From: Elusimicrobiaceae bacterium
GTDB taxonomy: Bacteria > Elusimicrobiota > Elusimicrobia > Elusimicrobiales > Elusimicrobiaceae
NCBI GenBank assembly: GCA_016281355.1
Contig: JAEEIL010000019.1
Location: forward strand, 1 to 47,860
DNA: 47,860 nt
Direction: 5' to 3'
In this document: one piece after another, positions 1 through 9,000 of the stretch
How the letters are laid out: each line of letters begins with the position of its first letter
Position numbering within the stretch: position 1 is the first letter of the stretch
Position numbers and translations under genes: made by a program
Notes under the pieces: generated by a model
Seen by the model: only the letters and a program-made list of their open reading frames with translations
Told to the model about the DNA's origin: nothing
Databases searched by the model: none

Positions 1-1289
1 AAGCCCGCACTAATTTAATGGCACGCTTTAAATTTACGGAACCTCAAGCCCAGGCAATTTTGGAAATGCGCTTGCATCAACTTACACAACTTTCCTCTAT
101 TGCAATTGAGCAAGAACAAAAAGATTTAAAGGCTTTAATTAAAGAACTCCAGGATATTTTAGGTAATCCTCAAAAGATTTTAGACATCATTGTTGACGAA
201 CTTACCAAAATGAAAAAGGATTACGGTGATGAACGCCGCACAGAAATTTCAACCGATATTACAGACTTTTCTGTAGAAGATTTTATTGAGGAAGAAGAAG
301 TTGTTATTACCCTCTCACACGGTGGTTATGCAAAACGTATTCCGCTTGATACATATCGCTCACAAAACCGTGGCGGTAAAGGAATAATCGGCGGTAAAAC
401 CAAAGAGGAAGACTTTATTGAACATCTCTTTGTAACCTCAAGCCATGCAACGATTTTAATGTTTACAAATCGTGGAAGAGTCTTTGCCTTGAAGGCTTAT
501 GAAATACCAGAAGGCAACCGTCAAGGTAAAGGTAAAGCAATAGTTAACATGCTCCAAATTTCCGGTGAAGAAAAGGTTACCTCAGCTGTTGCATTTAAGG
601 ATTTTGATCCGAAGAATTCCGGTGAAACTTACCTTACAATGTGCACACGTTTTGGCACAATGAAACGCGTTAGTTTAGAAAACTTTGCCAACATCCGCCG
701 CAGTGGTATTATCGCTATAGGATTAGATGAAGGTGATGTTTTAGTTTCCGTACAAGAAACACATGGTAAATCAGATATTATTATCGCGACAAGAAACGGT
801 AAATCTATCCGCTTTGATGAAAATCAAGTCCGTGCCATGGGCCGCACAGCACATGGTGTAAGAGCTATAAAACTTGCGGAAGGTGATGTCGTAATCGGTA
901 TGGAACAAGGGCAAAGGGAAGGTGAACAACCGGATGTATTGTCCGTCTGTGAAAACGGTTACGGTAAACGCACAGAGTTTAGTGAATATAGAACACAACA
1001 TCGTGGCGGTATTGGTGTTATTACAATTAAAACAAGCGAAAGAAACGGAAAAGTTGTTGGTATCAAATTAGTTGATGAGACCAAAGACTTAATGGTTATT
1101 ACCGAGAAGGGTATGGCTATCCGCTTACGCTGCGAACAAATCCGCTCTGTTGGCAGAAATGCACAAGGTGTCCGCCTTGTCAAACTTGATGAAGGTGATA
1201 AGATTGCTAAAGTGACACCAGTTGTTAAAGAGGAAGAAGAGAAAGAAAAAGAAGACCTTTCTTTAGAAGAAGTTAAAGAAAGCAAATAA
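1..1289 (+). CDS. gyrA: DNA gyrase subunit A, C-terminal part (5' end outside window)
   Basis: This is the ATP-dependent type II topoisomerase subunit that cuts and wraps DNA. The reading frame is open to the window edge, so the breakage-reunion domain with the active tyrosine lies upstream. The visible part starts in the coiled-coil/tower region, where FTEPQAQAILEMRL is the usual end of that domain. It continues into the C-terminal beta-pinwheel made of repeated blades. A GyrA box (QNRGGKG, about residue 116 counted from the ATG at 18) separates GyrA from ParC. A second, weaker copy (QHRGGIG) lies near residue 324. The protein ends in an acidic, Glu/Lys-rich tail, as in several gyrases where the tail tunes supercoiling. 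The ATG at 18 is an internal methionine, not the start. A hairpin follows the stop. Confidence 0.95.
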   Translation, partial: ARTNLMARFKFTEPQAQAILEMRLHQLTQLSSIAIEQEQKDLKALIKELQDILGNPQKILDIIVDELTKMKKDYGDERRTEISTDITDFSVEDFIEEEEVVITLSHGGYAKRIPLDTYRSQNRGGKGIIGGKTKEEDFIEHLFVTSSHATILMFTNRGRVFALKAYEIPEGNRQGKGKAIVNMLQISGEEKVTSAVAFKDFDPKNSGETYLTMCTRFGTMKRVSLENFANIRRSGIIAIGLDEGDVLVSVQETHGKSDIIIATRNGKSIRFDENQVRAMGRTAHGVRAIKLAEGDVVIGMEQGQREGEQPDVLSVCENGYGKRTEFSEYRTQHRGGIGVITIKTSERNGKVVGIKLVDETKDLMVITEKGMAIRLRCEQIRSVGRNAQGVRLVKLDEGDKIAKVTPVVKEEEEKEKEDLSLEEVKESK

Positions 1290-1296
1290 AACAATT

Positions 1297-1321
1297 TGCG
1301 CCGCTCTTAAAGGGCGGCGCA
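1297..1321 (+). terminator. GC-rich hairpin after gyrA
   Basis: A 9-10 bp stem (gcgccgctc paired with gggcggcgc, one wobble) sits 8 nt after the gyrA stop. It is followed only by a short mixed A/T stretch, not a clean T-run, so termination may be partial. The next gene has its own strong Shine-Dalgarno sequence 18 nt further on. Confidence 0.55.
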
Positions 1322-1338
1322 TATTTAGGAAGGAATTT

Positions 1339-1563
1339 ATGGAAAAACAAATTTTAGCTTTAATTCAAAAAATCCGCCCGGCACTTCAAGCAGACGGCGG
1401 TGATGTGGAATTCGTTTCTTTTGATGAAAAAACCGGCATCGTAAAAGTAAAATTGCAAGGCGCTTGCGCAGGTTGCCCCATGGCGACAATGACAATTAAA
1501 AACGGCATAGAAGCATATTTAAAAGAAAGCATACCCCAAGTTACCGCTGTTGAAAAGGTTTAA
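1339..1563 (+). CDS. NifU/Nfu C-terminal-domain Fe-S carrier protein
   Basis: This 74-residue protein is essentially only the Nfu domain that carries and transfers 4Fe-4S clusters. The cluster-binding CxxC motif is visible at C43 and C46 (GACAGCP), after the typical ALQADGGDVEF segment. There is no A-type degenerate N-terminal domain as in NfuA and no IscU domain as in full NifU, which matches the stand-alone Nfu proteins of many anaerobes. The start is fixed by an AGGAAGG Shine-Dalgarno about 6 nt upstream. Its stop overlaps the next ATG by one base (TAATG), so the two genes are translationally coupled. Confidence 0.88.
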   Translation: MEKQILALIQKIRPALQADGGDVEFVSFDEKTGIVKVKLQGACAGCPMATMTIKNGIEAYLKESIPQVTAVEKV

Positions 1564-2372
1564 TGTCGGTAATTGATTTACATTCCCATTCAAGATATTC
1601 GGACGGTGCTGTAAGCATCTCCGAATTATTATATACTTATAGCAAAGCGGGCGTAGAAATGATGGCTCTGACCGATCACGATTGCATTTTAGGCCTTGAG
1701 GAAGCCCGCTTAAAAGCCGTAAGATATAACATGCTTTTTGTTAATGGGGTGGAAATCAGCACATCAGATCATGATAACTTACACTTTTTAGGCTATAATT
1801 TTGATACACAAAACTCCGCCTTAAAAAAATTACTTGAAACCAATACCAAACTTCGGTTAGAACGTGTTAAAAAAACCGTTAAACTTTTACAAGAAATAAA
1901 AATAAAAATTACAGAAGAAGAAGTCTTAAAGATAGCAAAAGGTGTTTCTTCCCGTGCACATGTTGCCGATTGTTTACGCAGAAAACATCTTGGGAATACT
2001 CGTGCTGATATTTTTAAAAGATATTTGGGTAAAGGTTGCCCGGCTTATGTTCCTCCTATGGCTGTAACGGTTAAAGAAGCTGTAGAAACAATTAAGCAGG
2101 CAGGGGGGAAATGTTTTATAGCACATCCGGGGCTTGTTAAAGAATATTGGGATTTTGAAAAATGGGTTTCTTGGGGTTTGGACGGTATAGAGGTTTATTA
2201 TCCGTCACATCGGGAAGCCTTACGCGAAGAACTTTTGAATATTGCAAAGAAATATAAGCTACTTGTTTCCGGCGGATCAGATTTCCATGGAAATATTGCG
2301 GGCAGAGTTCTAGTTCCCGGGCGTGAAGTTCCGCAAGAAGTTTACGATAAATTATATTCAACATTTTTTTAA
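1563..2372 (+). CDS. PHP-domain metal-dependent phosphoesterase (TrpH/RNase AM-like)
   Basis: This is a 269-residue PHP phosphoesterase. Metal-ligand motifs are intact: HSHSRYSDG near the N-terminus (H7, H9, D14), TDHD at residues 37-40, a mid-protein SSRAHVAD, IAHPG near residue 183 and a C-terminal SDFHG. The arrangement matches the YciV/TrpH group, which hydrolyses 3',5'-nucleotide bisphosphates or trims short 5' RNA ends. The exact substrate cannot be read from sequence. It starts on the last base of the Nfu stop codon and ends one base before the next ATG, so it is the middle gene of a three-gene unit. Confidence 0.85.
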   Translation: MSVIDLHSHSRYSDGAVSISELLYTYSKAGVEMMALTDHDCILGLEEARLKAVRYNMLFVNGVEISTSDHDNLHFLGYNFDTQNSALKKLLETNTKLRLERVKKTVKLLQEIKIKITEEEVLKIAKGVSSRAHVADCLRRKHLGNTRADIFKRYLGKGCPAYVPPMAVTVKEAVETIKQAGGKCFIAHPGLVKEYWDFEKWVSWGLDGIEVYYPSHREALREELLNIAKKYKLLVSGGSDFHGNIAGRVLVPGREVPQEVYDKLYSTFF

Positions 2373-2373
2373 T

Positions 2374-3051
2374 ATGTTAGTAATTGCACATCGCGGGGCA
2401 AGCGCATATGCCCAAGAAAACACTTTAAAAGCCTTTGATTTGGCTTTTAAATTGGGTTCTTCTTGGCTTGAAACAGATATTCAACGCAGCAAAGACGGTA
2501 TACTTGTTTTATATCATGATTATTCTTTAAAAAACGGTAAAAAAATTAAAGATTGCACTTATGATTATTTAAAAGGATTTAATATTCCTAAACTCTTTGA
2601 TTTACTTAAAATTACGCCTAAAAATTTTACTTTAAATTTAGAGATTAAAAACGATAATAATGTTTATCCGGATATAGAAAAACAAATTTTAACTGAAATA
2701 AAAAAAGCAAAAAATATATGTACAAATCAACTTTTAATTTCTTCTTTTGATATATCGTCTTTGAAAAAAATACGAGCTTTAGATTATAAAATAAACATAG
2801 GTGTTTTAACCCGTAATTTCGAAGTAAAAACCCCTCTTTCTTTAAAAGCAAAAAGTATAAATATAAGCGTAAAAAGAGTAACGAAAAAAATAATTGATAC
2901 TTGCCACAAAAACAATTTAAAAGTTTTAGTTTACACTGTTAACGATTTGCAAATTTATAATAAATTAAAGAGATTGGGTGTCGACGGAATTTTTAGTGAT
3001 AATCCTATTTTAGATCACCATCGTTTTTTTGAAATAGGAAGCACTTTATAA
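2374..3051 (+). CDS. Glycerophosphodiester phosphodiesterase family protein
   Basis: This 225-residue GDPD-family enzyme hydrolyses deacylated phospholipids to glycerol-3-phosphate and an alcohol. The catalytic signature is present: HRG at residues 6-8, ENT at 16-18, ETD at 33-35 and the catalytic HD at 48-49, followed by an LEIK strand and a C-terminal DGIFSDNP segment. I place the start at the ATG at 2374, one base after the PHP stop. The frame is open further upstream from 2323, but that lies inside the PHP gene and adds nothing resembling the family. No signal peptide is visible, so it is likely cytoplasmic. A strong bidirectional terminator follows. Confidence 0.88.
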   Translation: MLVIAHRGASAYAQENTLKAFDLAFKLGSSWLETDIQRSKDGILVLYHDYSLKNGKKIKDCTYDYLKGFNIPKLFDLLKITPKNFTLNLEIKNDNNVYPDIEKQILTEIKKAKNICTNQLLISSFDISSLKKIRALDYKINIGVLTRNFEVKTPLSLKAKSINISVKRVTKKIIDTCHKNNLKVLVYTVNDLQIYNKLKRLGVDGIFSDNPILDHHRFFEIGSTL

Positions 3052-3055
3052 CAAT

Positions 3056-3086
3056 AAAAAACCCGTGCTCAAAAGCACGGGTTTTT
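3056..3086. terminator. Bidirectional intrinsic terminator
   Basis: A perfect 9-bp stem (acccgtgct / agcacgggt) with a 4-nt loop is flanked by an A-run on the left and a T-run on the right. It can therefore stop transcription from both sides. It lies between the convergent GDPD gene and the small lipoprotein gene. Confidence 0.93.
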
Positions 3087-3104
3087 ATAATATCAGTTTA
3101 CAAA

Positions 3105-3644
3105 TTATTCATAAACGGCATCACTTTCAGCGGCGGCTGCGGCAGCAGCTTCTTGTTCTGCTTTTAAAGCGGCGGCTTCTGCAGCGGCAACGGCTTCTTC
3201 CGTTACAAGGCCATCATCCGGTATACCGGTATAATTTTCAGGCTTATATTTTTTAGGTTTTTTCCAAAGTCTTTGTGATTCTTTATAAGCATTTAAAGGG
3301 TACCCGTCAGACCAAACTTCATTATATTCATTGTAGGAGTAAGTCTCCTGTCTTCCCGGGTAAACCTGGAAATAGTAATCTGATTCCACAACTGTTTTTG
3401 CGCGCCTTTCTTTTTGTGCTTCTTGTTGGACAGCGGCTAAACGGTCCCCTTCGCTCATTGCTCTTTTATCATCAGCAGATCTTTTGTCTGCATCATAGAA
3501 ATCTTTCTCCGTATAGTCTTTAGTTTCTCTTTCCAGTTGCCTATATTCTTTTTCAAAGGATGTAGGGTATCCTTCCCTTGAAACACAACCGCTAACGCAA
3601 ACTAAAGAAAAAAGCAAAACAGTTAAAAAAGTAATTTGTTTCAT
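3105..3644 (-). CDS. Small lipoprotein of unknown function, Ala/Glu-rich tail
   Basis: This 179-residue predicted lipoprotein has a lipobox ending VSGC with the acylated cysteine at C20. I do not recognise a domain. The mature part is hydrophilic and rich in E, K, R and D. A Tyr-rich middle follows (YYFQVYPG..., YSYNEYNEVW), and the C-terminal 40 residues are almost entirely Ala and Glu and probably helical. The start ATG overlaps the folD stop by four bases (ATGA) with a GAGG sequence upstream, so it is co-transcribed with folD. It might be a periplasmic or outer-membrane structural protein, but no function can be assigned. Confidence 0.8.
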   Translation of the reverse strand: MKQITFLTVLLFSLVCVSGCVSREGYPTSFEKEYRQLERETKDYTEKDFYDADKRSADDKRAMSEGDRLAAVQQEAQKERRAKTVVESDYYFQVYPGRQETYSYNEYNEVWSDGYPLNAYKESQRLWKKPKKYKPENYTGIPDDGLVTEEAVAAAEAAALKAEQEAAAAAAAESDAVYE

Positions 3645-4516
3645 TTTATTTTCCTCTCAGCAGAAATAATAATATTTTCAAGCAAACACGCCAAAGTTAC
3701 TGGGCCTACCCCTCCTGGTACAGGGGAGATAGGGCAAATTTCTTTTAAATTTTCAAAATCTATATCACCAACACATTTGCCTTCATTGTTCACAACAGTT
3801 GCGACATCTATAAGTATTGTACCTTTTTTTACAAAGTCTTTTTCAATTAAATTTATTTTACCAACGGCAGATACTATAATATCACTATTTAATGTAATTT
3901 CCTTTAAATCTTTTGTTTTACTATGGCACAAGGTAACAACCGCATTTTTTGCAGTAAGCATTTTTGCTAAAGGGGAACCTACGGTATTGCTTCTACCTAT
4001 AACGGTGACTTTCGCTCCTTCCAAATTTATTTTGTGATAGTCTAGCAAACGCACAACTGCTTTGGGGCAACAAGGAATAAATGTTTGTAAATTTTCAATA
4101 TCTTGCCAAGTTTTACACATAAATAAACGCCCCATACTGATTAAACCTGAGCCGTCAATATCTTGTGCCGGGTTAATATTTGCGGCAATATCCAAGATAT
4201 TAAGTTGTGGGGGCAAAGGCCTTGCAATTAAAAGGGCATCAATAGTATTTGCTTTTTGAAAAACAGCATCAAGTAAAGTAAAAAGTTGTTTTGGCTTTGT
4301 GCTTTCTTCAAGCAAAACGATATCGGCATCTATTCCTATTTTGCGGGATGCTTCAACTTCTTTGTTTAAATAATAAAAACCTGCACCGTCGCCTTTCCAT
4401 CCGAAACCTACTAGGCTTGCGCGGCGGCCAAGTTTCTTATAAACATTATATGCTCTCTCTTGTAAAGAAGCTTTTATTTGCTTTGCCAGGGTTTTTCCTT
4501 CAAGTATTTCTGCCAT
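3641..4516 (-). CDS. folD: Bifunctional methylene-THF dehydrogenase/cyclohydrolase, divergent active site
   Basis: This 291-residue FolD-family enzyme interconverts methylene-, methenyl- and 10-formyl-tetrahydrofolate. Recognisable parts are the N-terminal GKTLAKQIK, the Tyr-x3-Lys catalytic pair (YYLNK, equivalent to E. coli Y52/K56), DIDG (the catalytic Asp region), the NADP-binding VIGRSNTVGSPLA and the family signature PGGVGPVT near the C-terminus. The strongly conserved QLPLP motif is changed to ARPLP, so the glutamine equivalent to E. coli Q98 is Ala. The CTP segment before the NADP domain reads CCP. The enzyme may have altered activity. A TAAAAT box lies 6 nt before the start with no Shine-Dalgarno. 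It is followed by, and overlaps, the small lipoprotein gene. Confidence 0.88.
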   Translation of the reverse strand: MAEILEGKTLAKQIKASLQERAYNVYKKLGRRASLVGFGWKGDGAGFYYLNKEVEASRKIGIDADIVLLEESTKPKQLFTLLDAVFQKANTIDALLIARPLPPQLNILDIAANINPAQDIDGSGLISMGRLFMCKTWQDIENLQTFIPCCPKAVVRLLDYHKINLEGAKVTVIGRSNTVGSPLAKMLTAKNAVVTLCHSKTKDLKEITLNSDIIVSAVGKINLIEKDFVKKGTILIDVATVVNNEGKCVGDIDFENLKEICPISPVPGGVGPVTLACLLENIIISAERKIK

Positions 4517-4522
4517 ATAGAA

Positions 4523-4528
4523 ATTTTA
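4523..4528 (-). promoter_or_regulatory. -10 box of folD, leaderless layout
   Basis: On the minus strand the sequence reads TAAAAT, six bases, then the folD ATG at 4516. No Shine-Dalgarno fits in the gap. With the usual 6-7 nt between -10 and +1, transcription would start at the ATG. No convincing -35 is seen. Confidence 0.5.
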
Positions 4529-4545
4529 TAAAATTTAAAAAACTT

Positions 4546-4575
4546 TTGCCATATTATTGTATAAAATGTTAATAT
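4546..4575 (+). promoter_or_regulatory. Probable promoter of the tpiA operon
   Basis: TTGCCA (4546-4551), an 18-nt spacer and TAATAT (4570-4575) give a weak sigma-70-type promoter. The leader of about 50 nt contains a small gcgc-tttg-gcgc hairpin and an AGAGG Shine-Dalgarno before the tpiA ATG. The region is AT-rich, so other -10 boxes (for example TATAAA just upstream) are possible. Confidence 0.45.
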
Positions 4576-4631
4576 ATATTATAGCGCTTTGGCGCAAAAC
4601 ATAAAAATTTTTAAAACAAAGAGGTATATTT

Positions 4632-5384
4632 ATGGCAAGAAAGCCTTTTATAGCAGGTAATTGGAAAATGAATAATACTATTCAAGAAGGGGTAACATTA
4701 GTTAATGCTCTTAAAGCGGCAAAAAATAAAAACAATGCCGACATTATGGTTGCGCCTAGTTTTACAGCAATAAATGCTGTTGCAAACGCTTTAAAAGGGA
4801 CAGGCTTTATAGTTGCCGCTCAAGATTGTTATTTTGAAGAAAAGGGTGCTTTTACTTCTCAAGTTTCACCTTCTCAAATCAAAGAAGCAGGGGCCACTGC
4901 AGTTATTTTAGGTCATAGTGAACGCCGCGCATTATTTGGTGATACAAATGAAATTTTAAACAAAAAAATTGCCGCAGCTTTAAGGCATAATTTGCAAGTT
5001 ATTTACTGTGTCGGTGAAACTTTGGCAGAACGCGAAGCAAATAAAATAGAAACTGTAATTACTTCTCAACTTGTCGAAGGATTAAAAGGTTATACAGCCG
5101 AAGAATTAAAAACTTTGGTTATTGCTTATGAGCCTGTTTGGGCTATCGGTACAGGTAAAACCGCAACCCCGGAACAAGCGGAAGAAGTCCACGCTTTAAT
5201 CAGAAAAGTTTTAACTAAAATTTTAGGAGCAGATTTTGCAAATAATATCCGCATTTTATACGGTGGCAGTGTTAAAGCAGAAAACGTTGACTCAATTATG
5301 GCAAAAGAAAATGTTGATGGCGTTTTAGTCGGTGGGCAAGCTTTAATTGCTGAAAAGTTCACAAGGATTATTGACTATGAATAA
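4632..5384 (+). CDS. tpiA: Triosephosphate isomerase
   Basis: This 250-residue glycolytic isomerase converts dihydroxyacetone phosphate and glyceraldehyde-3-phosphate. All catalytic residues are visible: K12 in NWKMN, H95 in GHSERR, E167 in [11 protein letters not shown] (loop 6 follows) and the C-terminal phosphate-binding YGGSV and GVLVGGQAL segments. Length is normal for the family. It is the first gene of the long plus-strand run. Its end overlaps the deoC start by 8 bases, so the two are coupled. Their products meet at glyceraldehyde-3-phosphate, which deoC releases from deoxyribose phosphate. Confidence 0.97.
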   Translation: MARKPFIAGNWKMNNTIQEGVTLVNALKAAKNKNNADIMVAPSFTAINAVANALKGTGFIVAAQDCYFEEKGAFTSQVSPSQIKEAGATAVILGHSERRALFGDTNEILNKKIAAALRHNLQVIYCVGETLAEREANKIETVITSQLVEGLKGYTAEELKTLVIAYEPVWAIGTGKTATPEQAEEVHALIRKVLTKILGADFANNIRILYGGSVKAENVDSIMAKENVDGVLVGGQALIAEKFTRIIDYE

Positions 5385-6012
5385 TTTAGCATCTTATATT
5401 GACCATACCTTACTTAAACCTGTTGCCACAAAGGCAGACATTTTAAAACTTTGCGAGGAAGCAAAACAGTATCATTTTGCATCTGTTTGTGTTAACCCTT
5501 GCTGGGTTTCATTTTGCGCAGAAACTTTAAAAGGCACAGGTGTTAATGTTTGCACCGTTATAGGCTTCCCGTTGGGGGCAAATACCTCAGAAATCAAAGC
5601 ACAGGAAGCCACTCTTGCCATTAAACAAGGGGCAGAGGAAGTGGATATGGTCATAAATATAGGGGCTTTAAAAGAAGGTAATATAGATTATGTTTACCAA
5701 GATATTTTGGCCGTTCGCAAGGCAAGTGAAGGTAAAATTTTAAAAGTTATTATAGAAACATCTTATTTGACTGATGAAGAAAAGAAAACCGTTTGTAAAC
5801 TAGCAGCCAAAGCAGGGGCAGATTTCGTTAAAACTTCTACAGGATTTTCAAATGCAGGTGCAACAGCGGAAGACGTTAAACTTATGAAAGATGCAAGCGG
5901 TATTAGTGTTAAAGCATCCGGGGGCGTACGTACCAAAGAAGATGCTTTAAAAATGATAGAGGCAGGGGCTTCTAGGTTAGGGGCAAGTGCCGGTATAAAA
6001 ATAGTTTCTTAA
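5377..6012 (+). CDS. deoC: Deoxyribose-phosphate aldolase
   Basis: This 211-residue class I aldolase cleaves 2-deoxyribose-5-phosphate into acetaldehyde and glyceraldehyde-3-phosphate for deoxynucleoside catabolism. The Schiff-base lysine is K152 (VKTSTGF), with the helper lysine K179 (VKASGGVR) and D90 ([12 protein letters not shown]). I use the ATG at 5377, because the family begins at the [11 protein letters not shown] segment. The longer frame from 5347 runs through the tpiA 3' end. It overlaps tpiA by 8 bases. The thymidine kinase at the end of this gene run also fits deoxynucleoside salvage. Confidence 0.96.
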   Translation: MNNLASYIDHTLLKPVATKADILKLCEEAKQYHFASVCVNPCWVSFCAETLKGTGVNVCTVIGFPLGANTSEIKAQEATLAIKQGAEEVDMVINIGALKEGNIDYVYQDILAVRKASEGKILKVIIETSYLTDEEKKTVCKLAAKAGADFVKTSTGFSNAGATAEDVKLMKDASGISVKASGGVRTKEDALKMIEAGASRLGASAGIKIVS

Positions 6013-6031
6013 TGTTTATTGGAGAGAAGAA

Positions 6032-9000
6032 ATGATAAATAATTATGAAATAAGAGAAAACTCTTTAACACAAAATGGAGTATACTTACTTTTTTTAAGT
6101 GCTGATGAACAAGGCCGCGAAGATGTTGAACGGGAATTATATTCTCAATGTAAGTTAACGGATTTGAAAGTTAAGGGGTTTAATTTTGTTTTTGAACTTA
6201 CTGAAGTGAGAGATGAAAATGACCTCGAAAAAGTAAGAGCAAGATTAGATTTTATTTCTTCATCTGTGGCAGGAATAACACAAACTTTTGAAAATTTAGC
6301 CAAAACAAAAGTAACAAATATAGAAACTAATGCGTCGACTAATTCTCTCAAAATTGGTAGCACAGGGGCTAATATGGAAAAAGGAATACAACAAGAGAAC
6401 AATATTCAAAGTCAAAAAGCTCCTAATAAACAACAAGAGGGAGGCTTACCGGTTATAAACCTTTCGGAGCCTAATTTTGCAGTTTCAAATGATAAAAGAG
6501 ATGAAATGAACTTTAAAGATTTACCTGCTGAAAGCACTCTCGTTTCAGGGGATGAAAAACTTATAGATATAGAAGGTTCTTCTTTAAAGATAGAAAAAAC
6601 AATGCCAAACCTTGAACAAAAGCAATCTTCCGCGCAAGGCGGCGGACAAAAAATATCAGATGAAAAAAAGATATCTGATGTCGAAGAAGAAAACAAAACA
6701 ATACTTTCCTTTTCTGATGAGGAAATGAAAAATGTTTCAATGTCAATAGAAAAAGAAAAAACAGGTTTTTTGGGTGGGCTTTTCGGAAAAATAAAATCTG
6801 CAATAAGTTCTAAAAAACACGAACAAACTATCAGAAAAGATATACCCGCACAAGAGAAATCTCAATTTTCTGATTTAATACAGGGAGCAAAAGAAATAAA
6901 GAAAGAAATTGTCGAGGAATTTAAAACAGAAGAAACAAAACCTGCCCCCGTTAAAAAACAAGAAAATCCTTTTCAAAATTTAGGGGAAGGAATTATCGTA
7001 AAAAAAGGACTGTTAAATGATGACGAACCTTCTGTAAGCACTATTAAAAGAGAATTGTCCGCTAATCCTGCTGTGTCTGCAAAATTGCAAGTGGATGATA
7101 TCTTTGCTGCTGAAACGATCTGTGATTTTTATGGTAATCAACCGGAAGGGCAATCACAAGATATTCCGTCTGTTTCAAGTAAGAAAGAAAGCCCTTTAGA
7201 GGTACTGGAAAAATCTTCTTCTTTACAAACAGAATCTGCTTTGACACTTCCGACATCTGAAGAAAAATCATCTTCAGGCATTCTTCCGGCATCGGAGGAA
7301 ACTACACCTAAAAAGGAAACCGCACCTAAAACAGAACCTTTGCCGAAAGACGAAACCTTGCCTCAACCGAAGCAACCGGAAATAGAGGAAATACAAGAAA
7401 ATAAAGAGGAGATAACACTTCCTTCAGAAAAAGTTTTTACGCATAATAATTTGCAGGGAGAAAGAGCAGAAAAAACCCCTGTTAAAGTGCAAGGAGGTTC
7501 TCCGCTTTCCATGGAAAGAACTTTGCCTCAACCAAAGCAACCGGAAATAGAGGAAATACAAGGAAGCGAAGAAGAAATGACACTTCCTTCAAAAAAAGTT
7601 TTTACTGATAACAAATTACAGGAAAAGAAAACAGAAGAAAATCCTACTGACACAAAAGAAGACACTTCTGCAAAAACAGCAAAAAATTCTTTACCTGTCA
7701 TCGATAAAGCCGAAGAAACATTACGTGAGGTTTTAGCAGAAAAAGAAGATATTATGATAAAAGAAAAAAAAGAAACAGAGCATAAAGAGTCTTCTTCTGA
7801 CACTTTAAAAAATGAGGGGAATAAAAATATGCAAGAACAAAAAAGTAAAACACAGCAATTACCGAAACAACAAACTGTGCATCACAATACCTTTAAGGCA
7901 GTGACAACTAAACAGGTTAAAAAAATCGGTGATAAAATAGACCACACATTACACGTCGCTGCTCCTGCAAAAAATGCAAAATATAGAAATTACCCGATAG
8001 AAATGCCTTTAATACCTACTTATACTTTTGCTAATATGGATATTTCTGCTATTCGTTTTGCACACGCAATGGCGATGGCGACACTGGATGATTTGGGTAA
8101 AAGCAATAATCCATTTTTATTGCAAGGCCCGGGCGGTACAGGTAAAACCCATTTCTTGCACGCTATGGGTTATGAAATTTCTAAAAAAATACCTCAGGCC
8201 AAAATATTATTTACAAACGGTGTAAGATTTTCCAGAGGTGTACAATATCTTTTAGAACAAGGTCAACAAGATAAATTAGATAAATTCTTCAACGGTGCGG
8301 AAGTCTTAATTGTTGACGATGTACATTTGACAGCCGTAAACGAACATAATAGGGAATATATTTCAAAAGTTTTAAACGATTTTCTTAAAAATAAAAAACA
8401 AATAATTCTGTCTTCGAAGTATCCTCCGGAAAGTTTGAAGAGATTTGAAGAATTAGTCAATTTCAAATTTTCTGCCGGAACCATTGCGGAATTAAAGGTT
8501 CCGAACAAGGCTCATTTCGAAAGATTAACTAATAAAATAGTTACATCTTCCTTTTTGGATTTGACTGAAAAGCAAGTTCAATCTTTCTTCTCTGGTCAAA
8601 ATGATTCTTTAGGGGATGTTGCACGTAATGTTAAGAGAGTTAAAGTTCTTTCCCGCCGTATAGAAAGTAGCGGTATAAAAAAGATGTCTTATGAAGATAT
8701 CTTAAAAGAGATGACTGCTATTAACGGGGAAAACGAGAATAGCGATATAGTTAAGAAAGATTTTGCAGATATTACAGTGCTTGGAAGAAATAAAGAAAAT
8801 TCTTGGGGTAATTTTGGTTTCTTTTTCCCGGTTTCGCATATTGATAAGTTCCGCTGGATTGCTTTTGCTTCCCAAGAAGCAGCAAAAAGTTTGGGTATAA
8901 AAGGCGGATTTAATTATGCTTTGAAATCTGCTTATTCTACCGAACATATTATCTCTGCCGCTTTTAAGATTGCAAATATTTGCGACTTAAAAGGCCTTAA

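Noticed and set aside
959-1294. 111-residue open frame on the minus strand inside gyrA
   Set aside because: It lies entirely antisense to a clear gyrA frame, is Ser/Leu-rich as expected of a shadow of Glu/Lys codons, and has no Shine-Dalgarno.
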